64,000 nt of DNA from Halovenus amylolytica. GTDB taxonomy: Archaea > Halobacteriota > Halobacteria > Halobacteriales > Haloarculaceae. The notes below the pieces were generated by a model. It searched no databases. It had not been told where the DNA came from and saw nothing but the letters and a program-made list of their open reading frames with translations. Where the stretch lies: assembly GCA_004015825.1 (NCBI GenBank), contig SAYS01000013.1, positions 62,001 through 126,000 of the forward strand. Direction: 5' to 3'. Positions 33,271 to 43,170 of the stretch are shown piece after piece (the stretch's first letter is position 1; each line of letters opens with the position of its first letter). The translations under genes were made by a program, and so were the position numbers.

Positions 33271-34347
33271 TCACTTTTCGACGGACAACACCGAGACGGT
33301 GTGTGCTTCGATATCCTCTATCATGGCCCCCCAGCCGCCAACCTCGACCGGACCGGTTTCAGTTTCGACGACCATTCCGATCTGCCCACCGTACGTCGCA
33401 ATGTGATCGGTGGGTGGGTGCTCCGAACCGACCACGAGGATCTCGGATACGGTCCCCTCTATCGTCCGCACGGATCCGGAGTTCGTATCGAACCCGCTGA
33501 TTCGGACTCGAACAGTGTCTCCCCGGTCGAGTACGGGGCGGATCGCCTGGATACAGTATCGAATATCTATGTAATCTCCGACGATCGTATCGGTCGATTC
33601 GTCGTAGTGAGACTCCCAGATATCCCACTGTGTCGTGAGGAAAAACCAGTGGAAAATGTAGGTGTGCGTACGGTCGTTGACCAGAATGCCGTAGAGGTTG
33701 GCCGAGTCCGGATGTGGGACGAAACAGGCTTTCGTCCGGTCGACAATTGCCATAAACGGCGAGGGAAGTTTTCGGAACCGAACCGCCGTCGAAACGTCGA
33801 CCAGCTCTTCGGGAGATGGGAGATCCCGCTTGTGATCGCCCCTGTTCGTCGACAGTGAGATATGTACATTTGCACCGTTTTCTTTCGCGACCTGCAACGC
33901 CGGCCGGAGTCGCTCGTAACTCTCGATGTCGACCGATAGTAACACCTGGTTCTGTGCGCTCCGGATGAACGTATCTGCTTTGTTCAGTACCGTCTCGAAC
34001 CGCTTGACGATACTCACAGTACTATCCTGCATCGCGGGCTCCTCCCAGCGGTGTTCGATCTCCTGGGCCGCCTCAGAAAATCGGCTCGCACGCGATTCGA
34101 GATCGTCGAGTACCTCGTCGACACTATGTGGGCGTGCGTGCAGTGAGTCCTGTTCGTAGAGCTCGACGTAGCCGAGATTTTCGAGATCACGGAGCACGTC
34201 GTAGATCCGGGGGTCCGGTACATCGCTCGCTTTGACAATCTCTGTTGCCGGCGCTGCACCCATTTTCAGGATTGTTACATATGCATCTGCCTGATACGGA
34301 GAGAGACCTGCATCTTCGAGAATTGTGATTAACTCATTTCTGTTCAT
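33271..34347 (-). CDS. TrmB-family sugar-responsive transcriptional regulator
   Basis: 358 residues. The N-terminal winged helix reads ILEDAGLSPYQADAYVTILK, then ATEIVKASDVPDPRIYDVLR and DLENLGYVELYEQDSLHARP. A coiled-coil dimer segment follows (about 75-105), then a PLD-like/TrmB sugar-binding domain (LSVDIESYERLRPALQVAKE onward) and a C-terminal beta domain. TrmB proteins bind sugars and control sugar transport and catabolism. It diverges from the GH68 gene, so it probably controls the sucrose/fructan cluster. Confidence 0.92.
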   Translation of the reverse strand: MNRNELITILEDAGLSPYQADAYVTILKMGAAPATEIVKASDVPDPRIYDVLRDLENLGYVELYEQDSLHARPHSVDEVLDDLESRASRFSEAAQEIEHRWEEPAMQDSTVSIVKRFETVLNKADTFIRSAQNQVLLSVDIESYERLRPALQVAKENGANVHISLSTNRGDHKRDLPSPEELVDVSTAVRFRKLPSPFMAIVDRTKACFVPHPDSANLYGILVNDRTHTYIFHWFFLTTQWDIWESHYDESTDTIVGDYIDIRYCIQAIRPVLDRGDTVRVRISGFDTNSGSVRTIEGTVSEILVVGSEHPPTDHIATYGGQIGMVVETETGPVEVGGWGAMIEDIEAHTVSVLSVEK

Positions 34348-34497
34348 TCGTACGTTTGTTTTCTATAACTAGACTTGGTCTCACTCGACATGTTATTTTG
34401 GATTTGGTACGTAGTCTCTTGGCTTCAGGGGCGGCGTAGCTGTCTCGAATTTAATAACAATACCCATTGTAAAAGATTTAAGGATTGCCACGGTACG

Positions 34498-35841
34498 ATG
34501 AATATGACCAGTGATCGTTCGGAGGGGGACGCTCAGGTACCGACGTGGTCGACCGAAAGTGCGGACCGCCTGACCAGAACCGTCGAGACTGTGACACCTG
34601 CGTTCGAACCGCCGGAAAGCGACCCAGCCGCAGCTGTTCACCAGTGGGACACCTGGCAGATCCGTGACCGACACGGCGAGGTTGTCACGATCGACGGCTG
34701 GCAGGTACTGATCTCACTCACCTCGTCGGCCGACCTCTTGCCCGGGAAACGCCACGATGTCGCTACACTCCGATACTTTTACTCCCGGAACGGCCGGGAC
34801 TGGGAGCTTGGCGGCACTGTGTTCGACGGTACGGCCCTCGGACAGCGACAGTGGGCTGGCTCTGCTGTGTACGACGACGGTGAGCTATTCGTCTTCTACA
34901 CAGCTGCGGGTGACGAACGTGGCGAGGAACTCGATTACAGCCAGCGGATCGCGGTGGGGCACGGAGGGACCGTCACCACGTCTGCGGAGTCGATCGAGAT
35001 CGCTGGCCCCTGGTCACACGAGATTCTTCTCGAACCTGACGGCCAGTACTACGAAACACAGGACCAGTCCCGGGGGATGATCTACACCTTTCGGGACCCC
35101 TGGCCGTTTCAGGATCCGGAAACTGGTGAGCTATCCCTCCTCTTCGAGGCCAACACGCCAGTCCCAGAGGGGAGTGATCGGTGTGACGGTGACCCACAGC
35201 GACAGGCGTTCAACGGCTGTATCGGAATTGCACACTCTCCCACAGGGGATCTGCTGGAGTGGGAATTCGAACCACCGCTTTTCGACGCTGTCTGTGTCAA
35301 TCAGGAACTCGAACGCCCCCACATACTGCACTCACACGGGCAGTACTACCTCTTCTGTTCCAGTCACGTTCATACGTTTGCACCGGGGCTCGACGGATTC
35401 GACGCACTTTATGGCTTCGTGGCCGACTCATTGCACGGAGAGTACCGCCCGTTGAACGACTCCGGACTCGTCGTCACGAACCCTGCGAACCGCCCCTATC
35501 AGTCCTATTCGTGGATGGCATTCAGTCATGGTGACGAACTCCTCGTCCAGAGTTTTCTGAACTATCACGAGTTCGGCGGCGCCTCTCTGGATGATATCGG
35601 TGATCTACCGGAGGACGAACAAAAACGGCGGTTTGGTGGCACGCTGGGTCCGACGCTACGACTCTCTCTCGAAGGTACAAAATCACGAATCCGTGGGCTT
35701 CTCGACCACTGGCATCTCCCGTCACCCGAGGACGAACTGCCTGCCCTGCCAGATGAGTGGCCGCCCACCGATCTCGTGCTCAATATCGAAGACGACTCTC
35801 AGACAGACGATTCATCGGGTCGATCAGAGTATTATCGCTAA
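34498..35841 (+). CDS. GH68 fructosyltransferase (levansucrase/inulosucrase type)
   Basis: 447 residues. GH68 active-site residues: nucleophile D51 in VHQWDTW, the RDP motif with D200 (TFRDPWPF), acid/base E272 in NQELERPH, and RQWAGSA. It cleaves sucrose and transfers fructose to water, sucrose or fructan. There is no visible signal peptide, although most bacterial GH68 enzymes are secreted, so this one probably acts inside the cell on imported sucrose. It diverges from the TrmB regulator and converges with GH32. Confidence 0.92.
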   Translation: MNMTSDRSEGDAQVPTWSTESADRLTRTVETVTPAFEPPESDPAAAVHQWDTWQIRDRHGEVVTIDGWQVLISLTSSADLLPGKRHDVATLRYFYSRNGRDWELGGTVFDGTALGQRQWAGSAVYDDGELFVFYTAAGDERGEELDYSQRIAVGHGGTVTTSAESIEIAGPWSHEILLEPDGQYYETQDQSRGMIYTFRDPWPFQDPETGELSLLFEANTPVPEGSDRCDGDPQRQAFNGCIGIAHSPTGDLLEWEFEPPLFDAVCVNQELERPHILHSHGQYYLFCSSHVHTFAPGLDGFDALYGFVADSLHGEYRPLNDSGLVVTNPANRPYQSYSWMAFSHGDELLVQSFLNYHEFGGASLDDIGDLPEDEQKRRFGGTLGPTLRLSLEGTKSRIRGLLDHWHLPSPEDELPALPDEWPPTDLVLNIEDDSQTDDSSGRSEYYR

Positions 35842-35844
35842 GCT

Positions 35845-37980
35845 TCAGAACCCATCCCTCAGTTCCCAGGCTGAAACCGATCGAATACTAGCCTCACCTT
35901 CGTGGGTAATAAACGAGAGGCCCGACGCATCGGCATCAGTTGGATAGAGACGACTCGTAAGACATTCTCGCTCGTTCACATACAGTTCGATGACAGAGCG
36001 ATCGACGAACGCGCGGATAGACACTCCATCCTCGGTGTGGGGAACGTCCATTCGCTGGGTCTCTGTCGTACTCTGTTCGTCGTGGCTGGCTGTCGTCCGG
36101 TCGACGAGAAGTTCGCCATCCTGCGTGTACCTGATTAGCGTTCGTTCAGATTGGTCCGACGATTCGAGAACAGCAAGTTCACAGGCAGTTGCATCCCCGA
36201 GTTCCAGCGTAAACTGCAGCTCTAGCTGAGGCCCACCGACCTCGAAACGGTGCGAGTCGGAATCGAGTGTCACTGCCTCTGGAACGGATAGCTTGGATGT
36301 CCGGAGCTGCCTCACTTCCTCAGCGACGTGCTGTCGAAGTTGCCCGTCGGGTCCGAGCGTCAGCTCTCGCGGGAGCGAGAGCGCGCCCGACCAGCCAGCA
36401 TCCCACTGGGCGTTGCCATCGCGGGCTTCCGGCAGCCAGCCAATGGTGACCGACCGATCGCCGAGATCCATCGACTGCGGGGCGTAAAACGCACCGTGGT
36501 CGAGGACCCCGCGGTGGTCGACTTGGAATCTTCCATCCTGAACCTCGCCGACGAAATAGACGACGTCCTCGTAGTTCGAGACGTGGAGCAACTGCTTTTC
36601 GCCGAGATCGAGCAGTTCGGGACACTCCCAGATCGCATCAGAGGAGGGCTCATCCTCGACCAGGAACGTACCCTCGTACTCCCAGTCCTGTAGCGTTTCG
36701 GCTGTATACAGTAACACTGCGCCACCCCGGCCCTGAATCCCGCTGCCGATGAGCTGATACCAGGTGTCGCCTTCCTGCCAGATGCAGTGATCCCGGAACT
36801 CTGCGGCCCAGTGTTCTGTCTCGGTAATGTCGAGTTCGCGTGGAACCTCGGAAATTATCGGGTTCTCTTCGTATTTGTTCCACTGGCGTAGCGAGTCCGA
36901 CTTTGCCGTGGCGAGACAGGGGAGCTGATCGCGGTCCCGGCCACCGGTGTAGACGATGCGAGCAGTGCCATCGTCCTTGACCGCACAGCCCGACCAGCAG
37001 CCGTCCCTGTCCGGTCCGTCTGGCGACGGCGTGAGCGCGACTGGTTGGTCACGCCAGGTGACCAGATCGTCGCTGACGACGTGTCCCCAGTGAATCGCGT
37101 TGTGGAACGGACCACCGGGGTTGTACTGATAGAAGACGTGATACTGACCGTCCCACGCGATGAGTCCGTTCGGATCGTTCAGCCAGTTGCCGGGTGGCGT
37201 AATGTGGTAGCCTGGGCGGTTGTGATCTGTCACTCGCTCGGTGCGCATCGTCGAGAGTTCAGTTGCATCCATCGGCCGACTGGGGTGGTCGTAGCCGCCG
37301 GCGAGTGCTGAAAACGCTGCCGAGAGTACCCTGTTCCGGTTTTCAGCTATCTGCTCGGGACCGACGTCCCCGAACACGATACCGGTCCCAATTCCCAGCA
37401 CCGTCCCGCCATCCTCGCTCCAGGAGACCGCAGTCATTTCGTGGGGGTAGTCCTCGTTGCCACGAACTGTCGAAGCGAGGATTTCGCCCTGCTCTGGGAG
37501 CAGTTCCTCGTACCGCGTCGAGTAGATTTCGCCGTCGGCACAGAGTGGGAGTCGGAGTGATTCGAACTCGGCCGGAATCGGATGGTCGTCGTACGCGGAT
37601 CGCCAGAGGAGTCCTGTCGGTTCGATCACCGGGTCTGGACCAACAACTGTCGGGGGGACGGACTCGATAGAGAGGTCGGCAACCGCTGCCATCGCTGTGC
37701 CGGTCAGCAGCAGATCCCCTCCCGATTCGAGAAATTCGTCGAGCTTCGTCGCGACGATCGCCAGCGCGTTCTCGTCAGTAAGTGGTTCGCCCCGATGCCA
37801 CCACAGTATCTCGACCGGAAGTTGCTCGGCTGCTCCAACCTCCAGCAGTAATTGATCATCTTCGAGTGACCTGACGCTGACCGAATCGACCCGGGATCGC
37901 TCCTGGAGCCATTCCACAGCGAGCTCTTGCTCCCTGGAGCGAGGTCCCGCAGTGAAAAACCCGACACTGGGACGACCCAT
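35845..37980 (-). CDS. GH32 fructan/sucrose hydrolase with extra N-terminal domain
   Basis: 711 residues from the ATG at 37980. The GH32 five-blade domain starts near residue 255: nucleophile D269 in WLNDPNG, FRDH (D397, where RDP is usual) and acid/base E452 in WECPEL, followed by a C-terminal beta-sandwich (SRLYPTDADASGLSF). Residues 1-240 are extra and resemble an amidotransferase/ThuA-like alpha/beta fold (GFFTAGPRSREQELAVEWLQ, FLESGGDLLLTGTAMAAVAD). It has no signal peptide. It should release fructose for the kinase at 30236. It ends four bases from the GH68 stop. Confidence 0.9.
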   Translation of the reverse strand: MGRPSVGFFTAGPRSREQELAVEWLQERSRVDSVSVRSLEDDQLLLEVGAAEQLPVEILWWHRGEPLTDENALAIVATKLDEFLESGGDLLLTGTAMAAVADLSIESVPPTVVGPDPVIEPTGLLWRSAYDDHPIPAEFESLRLPLCADGEIYSTRYEELLPEQGEILASTVRGNEDYPHEMTAVSWSEDGGTVLGIGTGIVFGDVGPEQIAENRNRVLSAAFSALAGGYDHPSRPMDATELSTMRTERVTDHNRPGYHITPPGNWLNDPNGLIAWDGQYHVFYQYNPGGPFHNAIHWGHVVSDDLVTWRDQPVALTPSPDGPDRDGCWSGCAVKDDGTARIVYTGGRDRDQLPCLATAKSDSLRQWNKYEENPIISEVPRELDITETEHWAAEFRDHCIWQEGDTWYQLIGSGIQGRGGAVLLYTAETLQDWEYEGTFLVEDEPSSDAIWECPELLDLGEKQLLHVSNYEDVVYFVGEVQDGRFQVDHRGVLDHGAFYAPQSMDLGDRSVTIGWLPEARDGNAQWDAGWSGALSLPRELTLGPDGQLRQHVAEEVRQLRTSKLSVPEAVTLDSDSHRFEVGGPQLELQFTLELGDATACELAVLESSDQSERTLIRYTQDGELLVDRTTASHDEQSTTETQRMDVPHTEDGVSIRAFVDRSVIELYVNERECLTSRLYPTDADASGLSFITHEGEASIRSVSAWELRDGF

Positions 37981-38075
37981 GCCGTTTTTACAGGATGGCC
38001 CAGTAAAGATATACCGACTATCGTCGCAGAGGCTCCAATTAAGACTTATCGAACTGGCACCCTTCGTTCTACATA

Positions 38076-40445
38076 ATGAGCACCGAAACAGATGCGCCGG
38101 GCAGTTCGCCCGTGGATGGCACGGGAGAGTCGACCGTCCGCCTGACTGTCCCCGAGATGGACTGTCCATCCTGTGCGCAGAAGGTCGGCAAGAGCCTGGG
38201 CCGGCTGGATGGAGTGTTCGACAGGAATCTACAGCCAACGACTGGTACAGCGACAGTCACCTACGATAGGGGTCGACTGACAGAAGGCGAGATTGTTGGC
38301 GCGATCGAGAACGCGGGCTACGAAGTCAGCAACGCCGGTGGGGGTTCGGGAGAATCGACCGGAACGGAGGTGTCGATGGCTCCGCCAACCGAGATCTGGA
38401 CGAGTCCGAGAGCCATCAAAACCTGGATCGGTGCGGTATTCGTGGTCCTCGGTCTTCTGTTCGAGTTTCTGCTTACCGGCCAGAACCCCATCGTGGCGAC
38501 TGTTCTGGAGTTACCCATCCACCTTGCGGACGTCCTCTTCATCGTCGCAACCGTCACCAGCGGCTATCCTGTCGTCCGCGGCGGCTACTACTCCGCGAAG
38601 AATCTCAGCCTGGACATCGATCTCCTGATGGGGACGGCGATCATCGCCGCCACTGCGATCGGCTATTTCGTCGAGGCTGCGACGCTCGCTGTTCTCTTCA
38701 GTATCGCCGAGTTGCTCGAAGACTACGCGATGGACAAGGCACGGGACTCTTTGCGCGAACTGATGGAACTCTCGCCCGACGAAGCGACTGTTCGCCGTGA
38801 TGGCGAGGAGGTAACAGTACCAGCGGAGGCCGTCGAGGTTGGCGAAACAGTCCTCGTCCGTCCGGGCGAAAAGATCCCGCTTGACGGGACAGTCGTGGAC
38901 GGGACGAGCGCGGTCGACGAGTCGCCGATCACAGGTGAGAGTGTTCCCGTCGACAAAACTGCTGGTGACGAGGTGTTCGCCGGGAGCATCAACGAGGAAG
39001 GCTACCTCGAATTCGAGACGGATGCGACGGCCTCGGAGTCGACGCTCTCGCAGATCATCGAGATGGTGCAGGGCGCACAGGAGAAAAAGACCGACAAGGA
39101 GAAATTTGTCGACCGGTTCGCTGGCTACTACACGCCAGTCGTCGTCGTGCTGGCGATTCTGACGGCTGCGCTCCCGCCGTTGTTCATCACCGATCCAGTG
39201 ACTGTCGGCGTCGCCGGTCTCACCCACACTTTCGCCGGGAGCTGGCAGACCTGGTTCATCCGTGGGCTGACGCTGCTCGTCATCGCGTGCCCGTGTGCAT
39301 TCGTCATCAGTACCCCAGTCTCCGTGGTCTCGGGAATCACGAGTGCTGCGAAAAACGGCGTCCTCATCAAGGGTGGCAACTACCTCGAAGCGATGGGTGC
39401 GGTCGACGCGATCGCACTCGACAAGACTGGCACGCTCACCAAGGGTAAACTCGCAGTCACCGATGTCGTCCCACTCGGCAGGGCCAGTGAAACGGACGTA
39501 CTCCGTCACGCCGCGGCACTCGAACAGCGAAGCGAACATCCAATCGCCGAGGCGATACTGGAACGGACCGAAAGATCGGAGATCGACGACATTCCTGCCG
39601 TCGACAGATTCGAGAGTCTCACGGGAAAGGGAATCCGTGCCGATGTCGATGGCGAAACCTACTACGCAGGGAAACCAGCTCTCTTCGAGGAACTCGGCTT
39701 CGATCTCTCCCACGCCCATCTTCGAACTGACGGTGGTCTGATTACGGGGTTCGAATCGGACAGCTGCGAGAGAGAGGACTGTGCCGACATCGACTCCGAG
39801 GCGATCTCGCGGTTCGAAGACGATGGGAAGACTGTGGTTCTCGTCGGAACGGACACAGAACTGGTTGGTATCGTCGCGATTGCTGACGAGGTTCGACCGA
39901 CGGCTGCTCAGGCAGTCGAGCGACTCCACGATCTTGGGGTCGAACACGTGGTGATGCTGACTGGCGACAACGAGGGGACAGCACGTGCAATCGCCGAGCG
40001 CGTGGGCGTCGACGAGTACCGTGCCGAACTGTTGCCCGACGAGAAAGTTGACGCTGTCGAGTCGTTGCAGGCGGAGTACGGTGACGTCGCGATGGTTGGC
40101 GATGGGATCAACGATGCGCCGGCGCTGGCGACCGCCGACGTCGGCATCGCGATGGGTGCTGCAGGAACTGATACGGCGCTCGAAACTGCTGATATTGCGC
40201 TGATGGGTGACGACATCGGGAAACTCCCGTACCTCTACGCGATGTCCAACCGAGCGAATGGCGTCATTCGACAGAACATCTGGGCGAGTCTCGCGGTAAA
40301 GGCACTGCTCGCCGTCGGCGTCCCGCTCGGATACGTCAGCGTCGCGGTGGCGGTCGTGGTCGGGGATATGGGGATGAGCCTCGGCGTGACAGGGAACGCG
40401 ATGCGACTCTCCCGGGTGAAACCCGACCGATTCTTCGAATCCTGA
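38076..40445 (+). CDS. zntA: P1B-type heavy-metal ATPase, Zn/Cd class
   Basis: 789 residues. The N-terminal HMA domain has MDCPSCAQKVG (about 28-38). Eight membrane helices follow with the transport motif CPCAFVISTPVSVVSGITSA, typical of Zn2+/Cd2+/Pb2+ rather than Cu+ pumps. The phosphorylation site is DKTGTLTKG, the HP motif lies in RSEHPIAEAILE, the hinge is MVGDGINDAPALA, and the last helix carries DMGMSLG. A cysteine pair in SCEREDCADIDS forms a small insert in the P/N domain that may bind metal. It exports divalent metals and probably supports the copper and arsenic loci as a general metal defence. Confidence 0.92.
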   Translation: MSTETDAPGSSPVDGTGESTVRLTVPEMDCPSCAQKVGKSLGRLDGVFDRNLQPTTGTATVTYDRGRLTEGEIVGAIENAGYEVSNAGGGSGESTGTEVSMAPPTEIWTSPRAIKTWIGAVFVVLGLLFEFLLTGQNPIVATVLELPIHLADVLFIVATVTSGYPVVRGGYYSAKNLSLDIDLLMGTAIIAATAIGYFVEAATLAVLFSIAELLEDYAMDKARDSLRELMELSPDEATVRRDGEEVTVPAEAVEVGETVLVRPGEKIPLDGTVVDGTSAVDESPITGESVPVDKTAGDEVFAGSINEEGYLEFETDATASESTLSQIIEMVQGAQEKKTDKEKFVDRFAGYYTPVVVVLAILTAALPPLFITDPVTVGVAGLTHTFAGSWQTWFIRGLTLLVIACPCAFVISTPVSVVSGITSAAKNGVLIKGGNYLEAMGAVDAIALDKTGTLTKGKLAVTDVVPLGRASETDVLRHAAALEQRSEHPIAEAILERTERSEIDDIPAVDRFESLTGKGIRADVDGETYYAGKPALFEELGFDLSHAHLRTDGGLITGFESDSCEREDCADIDSEAISRFEDDGKTVVLVGTDTELVGIVAIADEVRPTAAQAVERLHDLGVEHVVMLTGDNEGTARAIAERVGVDEYRAELLPDEKVDAVESLQAEYGDVAMVGDGINDAPALATADVGIAMGAAGTDTALETADIALMGDDIGKLPYLYAMSNRANGVIRQNIWASLAVKALLAVGVPLGYVSVAVAVVVGDMGMSLGVTGNAMRLSRVKPDRFFES

Positions 40446-40474
40446 CTCTCGAAAATCGCCTCACCTGATTCGGT

Positions 40475-40732
40475 TCACTTCCAGGGTGTCGACATCATCT
40501 CGGCCTGGTGGTGTGCTCCGACCGCAAGCCAACAGTCAGTCACCGGCGTTCCGATGCAGGTCAGGACGTAGCCATCCGCTCGATGTCGAGCCTTCAGTGC
40601 TCGCTGAGGGCGCTCGAACTCTAGATCACCCTCCAGCAGTCGTCCGACACAGGTTCCACAGGTACCGTTCTTGCAGCCATAGGGGAGGCCAATCTCTTCT
40701 GTTTCGGCGGTGTCAAGAATATTGATTAGCTC
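40475..40732 (-). pseudogene. Plant-type 2Fe-2S ferredoxin, N-terminus missing and no start codon
   Basis: The minus frame reads ILDTAETEEIGLPYGCKNGT, CGTCVGRLLEGDLEFERPQR and ADGYVLTCIGTPVTDCW, then stops. The pattern GCKNGTCGTC followed by LTC is the four-cysteine 2Fe-2S motif of plant-type ferredoxins. The normal N-terminal beta strands are absent and no ATG, GTG or TTG precedes the motif; the frame overlaps the last codons of the VOC gene. It could be a remnant, or be produced by unusual initiation or frameshifting from the VOC gene. It lies wholly in what otherwise looks like an empty gap. Confidence 0.72.
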
Positions 40733-41580
40733 TCCGTTTCTACTGTGAGCCGGATCTCGTTGGTATCGGGATCGTTCACTGTGAGCGTGTGTTCCGTCTT
40801 CGAGATTGGGCTGTCAGAGGCTTGCAACCGCTGTTCGACCGCGGTCAGCACGTCGGAGTCTGGCAAGACTACTTCGAACCACGAGAGACCACGACCTTCC
40901 AGTGGGCTCGTTCTGTTGTGCCACGTATTCGCGCCGATATGGTGGTGGTATCCCCCAGCAGAAACGAACAGGGCGTCGGTCATCGTCGCCTGCAGTTCGA
41001 AACCGAGCTGTTCGATGTAGAACTCCCTGAACGCGTCCAGAGAAGACACTTCGAGATGAATGTGCCCGATATCAGTCTCCGGGGGTGCCTCGGACGCCCC
41101 CGTGGCTGCATCCACGATGGATTCGAGATCCAGTGGCTCGGTCGTCATCTCGACCATACCATCGTCGCTCATCGGCCACTCTTCGCGGGGAAAGTCACGA
41201 TAGATCTCGATTCCGTTCCCCTCCGGATCGGTGAAATAGAGCGCTTCACTGACCCGGTGATCGGATGCACCGTCGAGTTGCCAGTGTTCGCGTATCCGAC
41301 CCAGCGCGTCTCCGAGTGCACCACGAGTGGGTACTCTGAATGCGTTGTGAAAGAGTCCCGTCCCGGAGCGGCTGTTCGGTTCTTCCTCCGGGCCACTCTG
41401 AAGTATCAGAAGTGGTCGGTCGTCGACCCCGAGTGCAGATTCGCTCCCGCTATCGCGAACGACATCGAGTCCGACGACAGTCCGATAAAAATCTGTCATG
41501 CTGTCCAGGTTCGAAACGAGAAGCGCTGTCCGGCCGATGTGGGTCTCCGCTGGAAGTATTCCAGAATTCTGCCCTGTCAT
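40726..41580 (-). CDS. VOC-family extradiol dioxygenase/glyoxalase-like protein (CatE type)
   Basis: 284 residues with two vicinal-oxygen-chelate modules: THIGRTALLVSNLDSMTDFY with YFTDPEGNGIEIYRD, and DIGHIHLEVSSLDAFREFYI with GGYHHHIGANTWHNR. Metal ligands (His, His, Glu) are placed as in CatE-like catechol 2,3-dioxygenases. The ring-cleaving substrate is unknown. The plant-type ferredoxin fragment overlapping its 3' end would suit reactivation of an extradiol enzyme. Confidence 0.88.
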   Translation of the reverse strand: MTGQNSGILPAETHIGRTALLVSNLDSMTDFYRTVVGLDVVRDSGSESALGVDDRPLLILQSGPEEEPNSRSGTGLFHNAFRVPTRGALGDALGRIREHWQLDGASDHRVSEALYFTDPEGNGIEIYRDFPREEWPMSDDGMVEMTTEPLDLESIVDAATGASEAPPETDIGHIHLEVSSLDAFREFYIEQLGFELQATMTDALFVSAGGYHHHIGANTWHNRTSPLEGRGLSWFEVVLPDSDVLTAVEQRLQASDSPISKTEHTLTVNDPDTNEIRLTVETES

Positions 41581-41635
41581 TGTTCGAATAGCAGTAGATA
41601 GAGCGCCTGCCCAATTTAACTCTTACAGGCTAAGT

Positions 41636-41678
41636 CCCCGTCCTCAAGGAGCGACCAAAGGGAGCGAGTAGGGCGGGG
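41636..41678 (+). repeat. Left-end hairpin of the IS605-type element
   Basis: Stem CCCCGTCCT pairs with AGGGCGGGG around an internal loop containing CAAGGAGC. Single-stranded hairpins of this type are recognised by TnpA of the IS200/IS605 family. Confidence 0.6.
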
Positions 41679-42380
41679 ATACAGCCGTACACTCCGTGAC
41701 TTTCCGAACGTTCAAGTGACGAATAACCTAACAAATCAACAGTGGTTGAGGAGACGTTCAAGTACGCTGCAACGCCGGAAGACGCCGAGATAGCCACGGA
41801 TGCATGGGACGATATTCAGACGTGCCGGGAAGTGTACAACCACGCTCTCACGCAAGAATACCGCCCCCGCCCCGATCACGACAAGCCATCGTATACGGAG
41901 ATGCAGAACAAACTCACCGGGGTAACTGGGTGGAAACAACGCTGGTCGGAATGGAAAAACGTGTATTCCAAGTGTCTGCAAATGGCCATCCGACGCATCA
42001 AACAAAGCGAAAGCGTCCTTGAATCACTCCAAACCCGAGGCTACAACGTTGGGCGGTTGAAATGGAAACCACCGCGAGAGTTCCGCAGCATCGTGTATAA
42101 CCAGTCCGGTTTTGACGTGGATCATAACACGGACCGGACTGGCCACGCGATTGTGAACTTCTCTAAAATCGGTGACTTCCACCTCAACTATCACCGCCCA
42201 CTCCCCGAGGACGGAGACATCACACAAGTCATCCTGAAGAAAGAGAAAACCGGTGCCTGGTCCGTAAGCATCGTCGTCGAGTACGACCCGGAATACCCGG
42301 ACGAACCGGCTGTCGAGGATATTGACCCGGCAGATACAGTCGGGATTGATCTCGGCATCACGAAGTTCATTCACGACTCA

Positions 42381-42489
42381 TAGTGTTTGTTGCGAGTCTT
42401 TACCGCCGTAGTGTAACAAGACATCGGTTACATGGCGTGAAACACCGATATTTGTAACGTGGTCACGAAAATTACCGCAACAAACACTA
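42381..42489. mobile_element. 109-bp MITE inside tnpB
   Basis: Perfect 14-base terminal inverted repeats (TAGTGTTTGTTGCG at the left, its complement at the right end) enclose a non-coding 109-base element. A 3-base target duplication, TCA, flanks it (42378-42380 and 42490-42492). Its TNA-type duplication resembles IS5-family (IS1031-group) insertion, which is inference. No transposase with these ends is in the window. Confidence 0.85.
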
Positions 42490-43127
42490 TCAGACGGTCG
42501 CTCGTTCGAATCACTTGACGAGCAGTGTGACCGCGACCGAATCGAACGCCGACACCGGGATCTCTCCCGGAAAGCATACGGCTCGAACAACTGGGAGAAA
42601 GCCCGGCAGAAACTCGCTCAGGCATACGACCGGTTGCAGAACCGTCGTGAAGACTACCGGGAGAAACTCGCCCACGAATACACCACTCGGTATGACGTAG
42701 TGTTCCTCGAAGACCTGGACGTGAAAGCGATGACAGAAGATGATGGGAACAGTCGGAACGTCGCGTCGATGTCGTGGCGGCAAACGATTCAGGCATTCAA
42801 ACGCCACGGGAAGAAAAACGGCTGTTACGTTATCGACGTGCCACCGGAAGGCACGACGAAACGCTGCTCACAATGTGGGTGTGAGACAGAGAAACCTCTC
42901 TGGGTGCGTGAACACTCTTGTCCATCATGTGGGTTCGAAGCTGACAGGGACTACAATGCAGCCTTAGAAATCAAACGTCTGGGGTTGGAGAAACTTGGAG
43001 TTGAAGCAACTATGCAGACAGTAGGTCAGGGCATGGCCGAATCAACGCCTGTGGAGACTGCACTCCCTGGGGACAGTGAGGAAACATCCGATGAGGTGTC
43101 TCCAAAGCGCGTCGTTGAAACAGGAAG

Positions 43128-43170
43128 CCCCTGCCTCAAGGAGCCGCCGAAGTCGGCGAGTAGGCAGGGG
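43128..43170 (+). ncRNA. Right-end hairpin / putative omega-RNA 3' region
   Basis: CCCCTGCCT pairs perfectly with AGGCAGGGG; an inner stem GCCGCCGAAGTCGGC-like loop lies between. TnpB guide RNAs run into the right end of the element, so this hairpin should be the scaffold next to the guide. Inferred from position and structure only. Confidence 0.5.
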
